The notes: a model not told the origin generated them from the letters alone. Positions 28,828 through 35,771 are shown, counted from the stretch's first letter. The stretch is 35,771 bases of DNA from Zoogloeaceae bacterium (GCA_031259605.1 JAIRLE010000185.1:1-35771), one strand, 5' to 3'. Numbers and translations are program-made.

Positions 28828-30627
28828 TCAATTCAGACCCATCCAGTCCTTGATCATGTTGGCGACCACTTTCGGATCGCCTTGGGCAAGTTCCTTGGCC
28901 TTGCCGATTTTTCCGGCAAAGCTGTTGAGTTCTTCCGACACGCCTTCTCCGCCATCTACCCGGAAACCGCCGGTGCCGCCCACGCCTTCGCCCGCGCCGC
29001 CGCCCACGCCTTCCTTGTCATGCGGAGGGCGCATGGCGCGCAATACCGGACGCAGCATGACGAAGTAAATGGCAAACAGGATGCCCGCGATGACCACATA
29101 CTTCAGAATATCCAGGCCGCGCGCGACGGTCTCCGGGTCTTTCCACAAGGGGATGCCCGCATCTTCCGCCCGCGCGTCCGCCGTGAAGGAGACGTTGGCA
29201 ATCGACAAGGAATCGCCGCGCGCTTCGTTGTAGCCCATCGCCTCGCGCGCCAGGCTGCGGATTTTCTCGATTTCTTCCTCCGGCAGCGGCCCCGGCGTTT
29301 CCACGCCGCTCCTGTTCTTGACCATACGGTAATTGACCACCACCGCCGCCGTCAAACGCCGTACCGTGCCCGCCGATTGGCGCGTATAGCGGATGGTCTT
29401 GTCCACCTCGTAATTGGTGGTCACACCCTTTTGCGCCGCCAGCGGCGGCGATACAGGATCCAGCGGCGCGTACACGCCCGCCGCGTCGACCTGCCCGCGG
29501 TTGGGATCGCGCGGATTGGCCGTTCGCGGCGCAACCGCAGGCCCGCCCGCTTCGCCTGCGGGCGGCGTCACCGCCGGTTGGGAAAGCGGCGCGGTGGCGG
29601 GTACGGGCGCCTGATTGGTGAGCGCGCCGGGAATCCCGCCCGGCGGCGGCTGATTGAGATTGGCGGATTCCGACACCTGTTCGCTGCGAATGCTGGCGAC
29701 TTCACGATTGGCGTTGGGGCCAAAGGTTTCCGCAGTCTGCTCGACATGCGAAAAATCCAGATCGGCGGCAACCTGGGCGCGATAATTGCCCTCGCCCAAC
29801 ACCGGCGTGAGAATGTTCTGGATACGCTCGATGATGCTGTTTTCCACGTCGCGCACATATTTGAGCTGATTGGAATCCAGTCCGGCCTCGGTGAGCCTGT
29901 CCTTGATCTGCGAGAGCAGGTTGCCGTTCTGGTCGACGATATTGACGTTGGAAAGCGGAAGCTGCGGCACGCTGGAAGCGATCAGATGGCCGATGCCCGC
30001 CACTTGCGCCGCATCCAGCGATCTGCCGGGAAAGAGATGCAACAGCACGGAAGCCGTGGGCTTTTGCTCTTCACGCACGAAGACGCTGGGTTTGGGAATG
30101 GCGAGGTGCACCCGCGCCGACTGCACGGCGGAGATGGATTCTATGGTGCGCTCCAGTTCGCCCTGCAAGGCGCGCTGGTAATTGACCTGCTCGATGAACT
30201 GGCTGGCACCGAATTTCTGGTTCTCCATCAACTCAAAGCCAATCGAGCCGCCGCGCGGCAACCCCTGGCTCGCCAGCCGCAAACGCACGTCATGCACTTG
30301 CGCGGCAGGCACCAGAATCGCCGTGCCGTTTTCGGAATAACGATAAAGCACATTCGCCTGATCCAGCGCGGCAATGATCGCGCCGCCATCCTTTTCGGAA
30401 AGATTGGCGAACAATACCCGGTAGTCCGGCTGCCGCGCCCACAGATACGTGCCCGCCAATATGGCGACGATGGCGGCGACGGCAACCGCCAGCATGAGTT
30501 TCTGCTGGCTGTTCAGGCGGTCGAGGGATTCGCGCAAACGCGCGAGTGTGTTTGCATTGCCGGGAGGGCTGACTGCGGTGCTGGCCGCTTCCGTCGCGTC
30601 TGCCGTGATTTCTGGATTTGCCGCCAT
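28828..30627 (-). CDS. fliF: Flagellar MS-ring protein FliF
   Basis: FliF builds the membrane ring on which the C-ring and export gate assemble. It has 599 residues with one N-terminal membrane helix (about 44-63), the periplasmic ring-building domains (PDYRVLFANLSEKDGGAII; ARVHLAIPKPSVFVREEQ), a Pro/Ala-rich insert, a C-terminal membrane helix (YVVIAGILFAIYFVML) and the FliG-binding tail ending MIKDWMGLN. It heads a fliF-G-H-I run. fliE, which commonly precedes fliF, is absent; the next gene upstream is a divergent histidine kinase. Confidence 0.95.
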   Translation of the reverse strand: MAANPEITADATEAASTAVSPPGNANTLARLRESLDRLNSQQKLMLAVAVAAIVAILAGTYLWARQPDYRVLFANLSEKDGGAIIAALDQANVLYRYSENGTAILVPAAQVHDVRLRLASQGLPRGGSIGFELMENQKFGASQFIEQVNYQRALQGELERTIESISAVQSARVHLAIPKPSVFVREEQKPTASVLLHLFPGRSLDAAQVAGIGHLIASSVPQLPLSNVNIVDQNGNLLSQIKDRLTEAGLDSNQLKYVRDVENSIIERIQNILTPVLGEGNYRAQVAADLDFSHVEQTAETFGPNANREVASIRSEQVSESANLNQPPPGGIPGALTNQAPVPATAPLSQPAVTPPAGEAGGPAVAPRTANPRDPNRGQVDAAGVYAPLDPVSPPLAAQKGVTTNYEVDKTIRYTRQSAGTVRRLTAAVVVNYRMVKNRSGVETPGPLPEEEIEKIRSLAREAMGYNEARGDSLSIANVSFTADARAEDAGIPLWKDPETVARGLDILKYVVIAGILFAIYFVMLRPVLRAMRPPHDKEGVGGGAGEGVGGTGGFRVDGGEGVSEELNSFAGKIGKAKELAQGDPKVVANMIKDWMGLN

Positions 30628-30681
30628 GAAGGTTACAAGCCGTCAATATGCCGTTGCAAGATTGAGTGGACAGGCAAAGCC

Positions 30682-30697
30682 TGCAAAACAAACGCCT
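30682..30697 (-). promoter_or_regulatory. Candidate sigma-54 promoter for fliF
   Basis: Read on the minus strand, AGGCGTTTGTTTTGCA has the required GG-N10-GC spacing and a good -12 (TTTTGCA) but a poor -24 flank. It lies about 55 bases upstream of fliF. Sigma-54 control of fliF operons by FleS/FleR-type systems is known in polar flagellates, and a FleS-like kinase is adjacent here. A palindrome, CAGGC-AAA-GCCTG, lies at 30671-30683. Confidence 0.35.
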
Positions 30698-30790
30698 CAC
30701 CGCAAAATTCCGCAGTCTAGGCGCAAAAACAATGTTTATTCTACTATTATCTAGTCTTGCCGCCCCAGTAATTTGCAGCGCAATTTTTTC

Positions 30791-32020
30791 ATGACGCCGA
30801 CCTTCACGCCCCTCCCCGACGTTCGCACGGACGCCGCCGCAACGCCGCCCGCCGAGGCAAAAGCGCAGACACTGGAATTGCAGCGGGCGTTCACCCTGTT
30901 CAACCAGGTTTCCGCCGAACTTACGCAAGCTTATGCCGCACTGCAACAGCAAGTGACTTCGCTTACCGGGGAACTCGCCGTCGCCAACGGCGAATTACGC
31001 CGCCAGTATCAGGAGAAAGAGGCGCTTTCCGAACGTTTGCGCCTGTTGCTCGACGCCTTGCCCGCCGGCGTGGTGGCGTTGAATGGCGCGGCGCGCATCA
31101 CTGAAGCCAATCCTGTTGCCCGTGACATGCTGGGCGCGAATATCGAAGGCCGCCACTGGGGTGAAGTCGCGCGCGAACTGCTCGAACCCAGCCTGACGCT
31201 GGGCGAATGGCAACTGGGAGACAAGCGCCTGAACCTCGCGGAAAGCCCGCTGGACTCTTCCGGCGGCAAATTGCTGCTGCTGCATGACATTTCCGTCGCG
31301 CACCAGATGAAGACCGAACTCGAACGCAATCAGCGTCTGGCGGCAATGGGCGAACTTGCCGCTTCACTGGCGCATCAACTGCGCACACCGCTGGCGACGG
31401 CGCTGCTTTACGCGGGCAACCTGGGGCAGGCCGAACTCTCCGACGCGGCGCGTCGCCGCTTTGCCGACAAGGTCGCCGCGCAACTCAAACGTCTGGAACG
31501 GCTGATCCAGGATGTGCTGCTCTTTGCGCGCGGCGAAAGCATAGGCCGGGACGTGATTTCCGTCGCCGATCTGTTCCTTGAAGCGGGGCAGGCGCTGGAA
31601 CCACTCCTGAAAGCGCGGGAAGTGCGGCTGGAAACACGGTCGCCCGCGTCGGACGTTCGCATCGTCGGCGGCAGAAAGGCGCTATCCGGCGCGCTGGTGA
31701 GCCTTCTGGAAAACGCCTTGCAGGTCAGCGCGCCCGGAAAGGCCATCCGGCTTTGCGCCGATTACGGCAACGATGAAATCCGCCTGTCGGTTGCGGACGA
31801 AGGTCCCGGCATCCCGAAAGATTTGCAGACGCGCATCTTCGAGCCTTTCTTCACCACCACGCCGCAGGGTACCGGACTGGGACTGCCGATCGCGCTGGGC
31901 GTCGCCCGCGCCCACGGCGGCAGCCTCACCGTCGAATCGACGCCGCCCGGCGGCGCGCGCTTCATCCTCTCGCTGCCGGCACAATCCGCCGGGAAGGAAG
32001 GCGGCAGTTATTCATCGTAA
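30791..32020 (+). CDS. fleS: FleS/FlrB-like PAS histidine kinase
   Basis: A 409-residue sensor kinase with no membrane segment. It has a coiled-coil N-terminal region (about 28-88), a PAS-like domain (LLDALPAGVVALNGAARITEANPVA), the phospho-acceptor His195 in ASLAHQLRTPLATAL and an ATPase domain with LLENALQVS (N box), VADEGPGIPKD and TGLGLPIALG. This layout is that of FleS/FlrB, which with sigma-54 activator FleR controls middle flagellar genes. No response regulator gene follows. Its stop codon lies inside repeat copy 4. The start at 30791 is the first ATG; a TTG at 30773 is an alternative. The symbol rests on flagellar context and architecture. Confidence 0.82.
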   Translation: MTPTFTPLPDVRTDAAATPPAEAKAQTLELQRAFTLFNQVSAELTQAYAALQQQVTSLTGELAVANGELRRQYQEKEALSERLRLLLDALPAGVVALNGAARITEANPVARDMLGANIEGRHWGEVARELLEPSLTLGEWQLGDKRLNLAESPLDSSGGKLLLLHDISVAHQMKTELERNQRLAAMGELAASLAHQLRTPLATALLYAGNLGQAELSDAARRRFADKVAAQLKRLERLIQDVLLFARGESIGRDVISVADLFLEAGQALEPLLKAREVRLETRSPASDVRIVGGRKALSGALVSLLENALQVSAPGKAIRLCADYGNDEIRLSVADEGPGIPKDLQTRIFEPFFTTTPQGTGLGLPIALGVARAHGGSLTVESTPPGGARFILSLPAQSAGKEGGSYSS

Positions 32021-32126
32021 AACCAACTCCGGTTTGAAACCCCGCCCGTAAGAAAGGCGCGAAGGTCGAAACCCTTTCCCAATGACGTTAGACCGGTAGC
32101 CCTGAAGGCTGCCGCTAATTTCTTGC
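32011..32126 (-). repeat. Interspersed repeat, copy 4
   Basis: On the minus strand it begins GCAAGAAATTAGCGGCAG and ends TTTTACGATGAA, matching copies 1 and 2 over its length. The hairpin is slightly degraded (AGCCTTCAGGGCT). One end supplies the stop codon of the kinase gene, and the other end joins directly to the transposase remnant. Confidence 0.88.
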
Positions 32127-32472
32127 TTTCGTCGTATTCCGCCAGACCTTTTTTCCAGATCGCCGCGAACAGCCCCGCTTTGCCCATTGCTGGAAACGGG
32201 CATGCAGGGCAGACGAACCCGGACACTCGAACTTCTCCCGGGGAAAGGCGTTCCAGACGATTCCCGTTCGCAGCACATGCACGATCCCCGAAAAATACAG
32301 CCGGTCACTGTACTTTGCCTTCCTGCCTCCGCCCGGCTTGCGTTTGCAGCCGTGCCGCGCGTCCTGCCGATTCGCGGGCAACAGCGGCTCGACAGGCGCC
32401 CGGAATTTATCTGGAATTCCCCATGCGCGTGTCCTGACAATCTGTCGTTCCTCTTTGCCCGTTCCATTCACC
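32127..32472 (-). pseudogene. Broken IS5-type transposase N-terminal fragment
   Basis: Two minus-strand frames together give an IS5-family (IS1031/IS427-like) transposase N-terminal domain. One reads WGIPDKFRAPVEPLLP, GGGRKAKYSDRL and IVHVLRTGIVWNAFPREKFE, ending ARFQQWAKRG. The next frame continues GLFAAIWKKGLAEYDE. The switch is at the C-run 32173-32176, consistent with loss of one base. The rest of the transposase is missing: the frame runs straight into repeat copy 4. No intact terminal inverted repeats were recognised. The start is uncertain (GTG at 32472 or ATG at 32467). Confidence 0.78.
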
Positions 32473-32614
32473 TGACATGCACAGCATAGCGGGAAATAGC
32501 TCGTTCGGCTAGAATTGTTTGCGGATAAGTAAAAATGTTCGGTTCCGTTGCCCAGGTTTTGCAAAGGCAAGCGCTAAAATTGTGCCGCCAAATGACGGGG
32601 CCAAACACCCCTGA

Positions 32615-33604
32615 TCAGTACAACAGCAAGTCCGTAAAATCCTTGAAACGCGCGGAATCCCGGCCATCCTGGGTGATATCGTGAAAGATGGCCTCGAGGA
32701 CGCGCTCCGGGTATTTCCGCTTGAATTCGGCGTAGATTTCCGGGTCGCTTTCGCCGGTGTCGCCCACGAGGATGAATTTTCGTTGCGGGTAGGCGGCGAA
32801 CAGACGTTCGATGGCCTGGCGTTTGTGCGCCCTCAGTTTCTTTTGCGTGGAAATGAAATCGTGCGCGTCCGTGGTTTCACGCAAGTGAAAACTGCCGCGC
32901 GGAAAATTTTCCCGTGTGAAGAATTCCTGCAATACCGGATAAAGCTGTATGGGACTGGACGAGACATAATGAAAAGCGTCCGCTTTTTCCCGCAGGCGCG
33001 TCATGATCGTCTCAATACCCGCAACCGCCTTGTACTCATTCAAAAAGGTATTGATCAGCAACGCTTTCTTGTTCATGACATTAGAATCCTTGACGGTATC
33101 GTCAATATCCAGAATCACGGAAACGCCTTGCGGCGCGGCATAAAAGGCAATCCCCTCTTCCACGTTTTCCGGAAATTCGGGCAGATCCACCGCAAAACGG
33201 ATTTCCTTTTGCGGCGCATCCGGTTTCTCCAGGCGAACACGCCGCGCGCTCTTGCCGTCGCTGGTCTTCGGCATGGCATGGACGCTGCCGTCGGCAAAAC
33301 GCACGGCAAAGGCTTTATTGCCCTCGAAATCGACGCGAAACAGCGCGCTTCTTTCGTCAAGCGTCTGCTTTTGCCGCGCCGTGACCTCCTCCATGCCGAT
33401 CTCCGTCAAGACGGACAGTGCGAGCTTCACCAGAGGACGGCTTTCCTTTTCATAGACGTAAGCATGAACCTCGGCTTCGACCAGGCTGTTGCCCGCGTCA
33501 TAGGCAATGCCGGGAATGAAGCGCACGTATTCGTCCGCCTTCAATTCGCTGGCCTGTGCCGGAAGCGCGGTGACCATGATCAACAGTAAAAGAAGCTGGC
33601 GCAT
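32615..33604 (-). CDS. APP1-type phosphatidate phosphatase-like protein (DUF2183)
   Basis: A 329-residue exported protein with a signal peptide (RQLLLLLIMVTALPAQA). The C-terminal half is a HAD-type phosphatase domain of the APP1/DUF2183 family: ILDIDDTVKDSNV (DIDDT at 166-170), YVSSSPIQLYP and LVGDTGESDPEIYAEF. The N-terminal ~150 residues look like a beta-rich domain. In yeast App1 dephosphorylates phosphatidate; the bacterial substrate is not known. It starts 7 bases after the gltX stop on the same strand, so it is probably in the gltX transcript. Confidence 0.85.
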   Translation of the reverse strand: MRQLLLLLIMVTALPAQASELKADEYVRFIPGIAYDAGNSLVEAEVHAYVYEKESRPLVKLALSVLTEIGMEEVTARQKQTLDERSALFRVDFEGNKAFAVRFADGSVHAMPKTSDGKSARRVRLEKPDAPQKEIRFAVDLPEFPENVEEGIAFYAAPQGVSVILDIDDTVKDSNVMNKKALLINTFLNEYKAVAGIETIMTRLREKADAFHYVSSSPIQLYPVLQEFFTRENFPRGSFHLRETTDAHDFISTQKKLRAHKRQAIERLFAAYPQRKFILVGDTGESDPEIYAEFKRKYPERVLEAIFHDITQDGRDSARFKDFTDLLLY

Positions 33605-33611
33605 GGCGGGA

Positions 33612-35000
33612 TCAATTCATCGCCTGGATGCGTTGTCGTGTGCGCTCCCTGCCCATCAGGGCGATCAGGGCATCGACGGGAGGCGTTTGTGTCTGTCCGG
33701 TGAGCAGTACGCGCAGGGGCATGGCGAGCTTGGGCATCCTGATCCGGTGCGTTTCCAGCGTTTCCTTGAGCAACGCGCCAATCGCGGCGACATTCCAGGG
33801 AACATCGGCCAGCTTCCGGGTGAAATCGGCAAGGGCGGGGCGCGCTTCCATGTCCAGATATTGACGCACAAGCTCCGGCGCGGGGCGAACCCCGGCATAC
33901 AGGACCCGTAGCGCTTCCGCCAGCGCCTTCAGGGTGTTGCAGCGGTCGACGTACAGGGCGACGGCTCGCGCCAGATCGGGGCCGTCATCCAGGTTTGCGC
34001 CAAGCGCCACGAGGCGCGGGGCGACTTTCGCGGCAAGCTCGGCCTCCGACAGGGATTTCATGTAGTGCTGATTGAGCCAGAGAAGTTTTTCATTATTGAA
34101 CTGGGCGGCGGAAGGCGTGATGCGCGTGAGGTCGAACCATTGCACGAACTGTTCGCGGCTGAAAACCTCGTCGTCGCCATGCGCCCAACCCAGCCGCGCG
34201 AGATAGTTGATGACGGCATCCGGCAGGAATCCGTCGCCATCGTATTGCAGGACGGAAACCGCGCCATGCCGCTTAGAAAATTTCGTGCCGTCGGGGCCGT
34301 TGATCATGGAAAGATGCGCGTATTGCGGCGGCGTCGCGCCCAGTGCCTTGAGGATGTTGATCTGGCGCGGCGTGTTGTTGACATGGTCGTCACCGCGGAT
34401 GACCTGGGTTATGCCCATGTCCCAGTCATCGACCACCACGCAGAAGTTGTAGGTGGGCGTGCCGTCGGCGCGGGCGATGACGAGATCGTCGAGTTCGCTG
34501 TTGGCGAATTCAATCTGCCCCTTGACCAGATCGTTCCAGGCGGCCACGCCGTCGCGGGGATTCTTGAAACGGATCGCGGGCGCAACGCCGGGCGGCGGAT
34601 CCGGCAAGGTTTTGCCGGGTTCGGGACGCCAAGCCCCGTCGTAGCGGGGCTTTTCGCCGCGCGCGCGCTGTTGTTCGCGCAGGGCGTTCAGTTCTTCGGG
34701 GGACATGTAACAACGATAGGCCGTACCCGCCGCCAGCATTTCCTGAATGACTGCCCGGTAGCGTTCCATGCGCCTGGTCTGGTAAAACGGCCCTTCATCA
34801 TGGTCGAGACCCAGCCAGTCCATGCCGTCCAGGATGGCTTTGACCGCTTCCGGCGTCGAGCGTTCCCGATCGGTATCCTCGATGCGCAGGATGAACTGGC
34901 CGCCGTGATGCCGGGCATATGCCCAGGAGAACAGCGCCGTGCGCGCGCCGCCAATATGCAGATAACCGGTGGGACTGGGAGCGAAACGAGTACGGATCAT
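33612..35000 (-). CDS. gltX: Glutamyl-tRNA synthetase
   Basis: GltX charges tRNA-Glu in the cytosol. It has 462 residues with the class I motifs HIGG at 15-18 (FAPSPTGYLHIGGARTA) and KFSKR at 240-244, plus LRIEDTDRER and YNFCVVVDDWDMGITQVIRG. AAGG lies six bases before the ATG. It sits directly downstream of the tRNA-Val 3' fragment that marks the edge of an integrated element, so its native upstream sequence is displaced. The phosphatase gene follows. Confidence 0.97.
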   Translation of the reverse strand: MIRTRFAPSPTGYLHIGGARTALFSWAYARHHGGQFILRIEDTDRERSTPEAVKAILDGMDWLGLDHDEGPFYQTRRMERYRAVIQEMLAAGTAYRCYMSPEELNALREQQRARGEKPRYDGAWRPEPGKTLPDPPPGVAPAIRFKNPRDGVAAWNDLVKGQIEFANSELDDLVIARADGTPTYNFCVVVDDWDMGITQVIRGDDHVNNTPRQINILKALGATPPQYAHLSMINGPDGTKFSKRHGAVSVLQYDGDGFLPDAVINYLARLGWAHGDDEVFSREQFVQWFDLTRITPSAAQFNNEKLLWLNQHYMKSLSEAELAAKVAPRLVALGANLDDGPDLARAVALYVDRCNTLKALAEALRVLYAGVRPAPELVRQYLDMEARPALADFTRKLADVPWNVAAIGALLKETLETHRIRMPKLAMPLRVLLTGQTQTPPVDALIALMGRERTRQRIQAMN

Positions 35001-35476
35001 GGCAAGCCTTGCGCAACAAGGAAAAGGCCGAACGCCTTGTATTGAATGAATTTCCGGCCTTTATCGGACTGCATAGGGCTGGTGATTGGTGGGTGGTACT
35101 GGATTCGAACCAGTGACCCCTGCCGTGTGAAGGCGGGGTTTACTTGGGCGTTGTCCTTCGCTTCCGTGCCGTTTGTCATAAGGCTGGCGGTTACGGCCAG
35201 CGCCAGAATGCTGGCCGCTTTCGCGTGTTCCACGAAAGGGAGCCAAAAAGCGCGTTTTTCGGGCTTTTTCTCCGTCGCCAGTTCAGAGGCGGCGATAACC
35301 TCCAGCGGGTCGGCGTCAATGATTTTTGCAAGCTTTATGCATGCATCGTTGGGAAGTCCTCTTTTGCCTCTGTTTGCTCCTCTTAGGTCTTCTGCATAAA
35401 GTCCTAAGTGTTCCGCTAAGGCTTTTTGGCTGCCGGTTTTTTCTGTACCTGTGCCTATGTAGTCGCGCAATTTCAT
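34997..35476 (-). CDS. XRE-type HTH protein with C-terminal membrane segment (phage-like)
   Basis: A 159-residue frame with AGGAGG just before the ATG. Residues ~14-60 form a helix-turn-helix domain (SQKALAEHLGLYAEDLRGAN; NDACIKLAKIIDADPLEV). Residues 83-101 form one hydrophobic segment (HAKAASILALAVTASLM). Small HTH-plus-membrane proteins of this kind (compare DUF3693) are encoded beside the replication genes of filamentous phages; family membership is inference. From about residue 113 the frame is read through the tRNA fragment and host leader, ending in an ATGA overlap with gltX. The native C-terminus is therefore probably altered. Likely repressor of the divergent genes through the operators at 35497-35549. 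Confidence 0.72.
   Translation of the reverse strand: MKLRDYIGTGTEKTGSQKALAEHLGLYAEDLRGANRGKRGLPNDACIKLAKIIDADPLEVIAASELATEKKPEKRAFWLPFVEHAKAASILALAVTASLMTNGTEAKDNAQVNPAFTRQGSLVRIQYHPPITSPMQSDKGRKFIQYKAFGLFLVAQGLP
35021..35062 (-). terminator. Probable terminator of the original tRNA-Val transcript
   Basis: AAAGGCCG and CGGCCTTTT pair across about 24 bases on the minus strand, downstream of the tRNA-Val 3' end and upstream of gltX. The loop is long, so this is tentative. Confidence 0.35.
35087..35135 (-). other. 3' half of tRNA-Val (CAC): putative attachment site
   Basis: On the minus strand, anticodon loop TTCACAC, 3' anticodon strand GGCAG, variable GGGTC, a perfect T arm (ACTGG-TTCGAAT-CCAGT), acceptor 3' strand ACCACCC and ACCA are all present. 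The 5' anticodon strand is CCGCC rather than the CTGCC needed. Beyond it no D arm or 5' acceptor exists. A truncated tRNA 3' end next to phage-like genes is the usual signature of an integrated element's displaced attachment site. Confidence 0.85.
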
Positions 35477-35496
35477 TTTTTTCCTCCTGCGTGTTG

Positions 35497-35516
35497 ACAG
35501 AGTAAATTTACTCTGT
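35497..35516. promoter_or_regulatory. Operator 1: perfect 20-bp palindrome
   Basis: ACAGAGTAAATTTACTCTGT is a perfect palindrome 20 bases upstream of the HTH gene. It overlaps TTGACA (35494-35499), a plus-strand -35 candidate. Probable binding site of the adjacent HTH protein. Confidence 0.75.
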
Positions 35517-35529
35517 TAGCGTCACTATT

Positions 35530-35549
35530 ACAGAGTAATTTTGCTCTGC
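35530..35549. promoter_or_regulatory. Operator 2: imperfect palindrome of the same motif
   Basis: ACAGAGTAATTTTGCTCTGC repeats operator 1 with a few changes in one half. The centres are 33 bases apart, close to three helical turns, which would allow cooperative binding on one face of the DNA. Confidence 0.7.
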
Positions 35550-35581
35550 ATTTCCTCTCTCAATTTTAGGCCATGTAGCCG

Positions 35582-35677
35582 ATGAATGAAAGGATTCTGC
35601 TGTTGTTTCGCGGCTGCGTGATGTTTGGTTTGCCCTGTGATGGGGCTTTTTTACCGGGGTTTCCCGGGATTTCCTGA
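35582..35677 (+). CDS. Possible 31-residue leader or small phage protein
   Basis: An ATG-initiated frame of 31 codons (MNERILLLFRGCVMFGLP...) ending at the TGA just before the ribosome binding site of the next gene. It has no clear Shine-Dalgarno sequence of its own. Tiny ORFs are common in filamentous phage genomes, but there is no independent evidence that this one is expressed. Confidence 0.25.
   Translation: MNERILLLFRGCVMFGLPCDGAFLPGFPGIS
35632..35652 (+). terminator. Small hairpin with T6 run between operators and the SSB-like gene
   Basis: GCCC-TGTGAT-GGGGC followed by TTTTTT. The stem is short (4-5 bp), so it may be a weak terminator or attenuator. A second palindrome, CCGGG-GTTT-CCCGG, follows at once. 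Confidence 0.35.
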
Positions 35678-35690
35678 AGGAGTAGAAGCC

Positions 35691-35771
35691 ATGAGCATCA
35701 AGATCGAAGTTAGGAGTGAAGAGTTGGACGTTAAGGCGGGTGTGAGCCAGAAGAACGGCAAGCCGTACAAC
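35691..35771 (+). CDS. Partial CDS resembling a filamentous-phage ssDNA-binding protein
   Basis: Only 27 codons are in the window, with AAGGAG eight bases before the ATG. The sequence begins MSIKIEVRSEEL and ends NGKPYN. The pattern (short beta strand, then a Lys/Gly loop followed by KPY) resembles the start of gene-V-type single-stranded-DNA-binding proteins of inoviruses. Position, divergent from the HTH gene at the start of what would be the replication module, fits. The fragment is too short for a firm call; the gene continues past the window. Confidence 0.45.
   Translation, partial: MSIKIEVRSEELDVKAGVSQKNGKPYN

Noticed and set aside
27757..30720. Very long open frame (about 987 codons) on the plus strand opposite fliH, fliG and fliF
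   Set aside because: It mirrors the codon bias of the real genes on the minus strand, is rich in His/Arg/Gln, has no domain pattern and crosses gene boundaries.
34997..35004. ATGA overlap of the HTH frame with gltX as proof of an ancestral operon
   Set aside because: The frame reaches gltX only by reading through a tRNA fragment and host leader, so the overlap is best seen as a consequence of integration.

Overview
The window reads as a chromosomal segment of a betaproteobacterium of moderately high GC. The block tig-clpP-clpX-lon-hup-tRNA-Val(UAC), the dusB-fis-purH operon followed by purD, the queG/tsaE-amiC arrangement and gltB-gltD are all familiar in that class. I cannot name genus or species.

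Layout. 1-3014 (minus): a SAM-dependent spermidine-synthase-like protein and two tandem lgt paralogues, the upstream one carrying a duplicated C-terminal module. 3266-9589 (plus): trigger factor, ClpP, ClpX, Lon (with a heat-shock-type promoter candidate), HU and tRNA-Val. 9734-11850 (plus): a degenerate receiver/GGDEF protein, a SlyD-like FKBP isomerase and a small lipoprotein. 11921-13683 (minus): amidase AmiC and TsaE, divergent from queG at 13682. 14799-19074 (minus): purD, purH, fis, dusB. 19353-25452 (plus): both glutamate synthase subunits. 25585-30627 (minus): flagellar fliI, fliH, fliG and fliF, divergent from a FleS-like cytosolic histidine kinase. 32127-32472: a broken IS5-type transposase gene. 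32615-35000 (minus): gltX and an APP1-type phosphatase.

The last ~700 bases differ from the rest. Upstream of gltX lies only the 3' half of a tRNA-Val(CAC) gene. It is joined to AT-richer DNA with a helix-turn-helix/membrane protein, a divergent control region with two matching palindromic operators, a tiny ORF and the start of a gene resembling a filamentous-phage ssDNA-binding protein. I read this as the edge of an integrated inovirus-like prophage that extends beyond the window.

A second theme is a ~115-bp interspersed repeat with three clear copies and one divergent copy. One end of it repeatedly abuts genes. It supplies the start codon of the FKBP gene, the stop codon of the kinase gene and the last ~24 codons of lgt1. 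One copy is fused to the transposase remnant.
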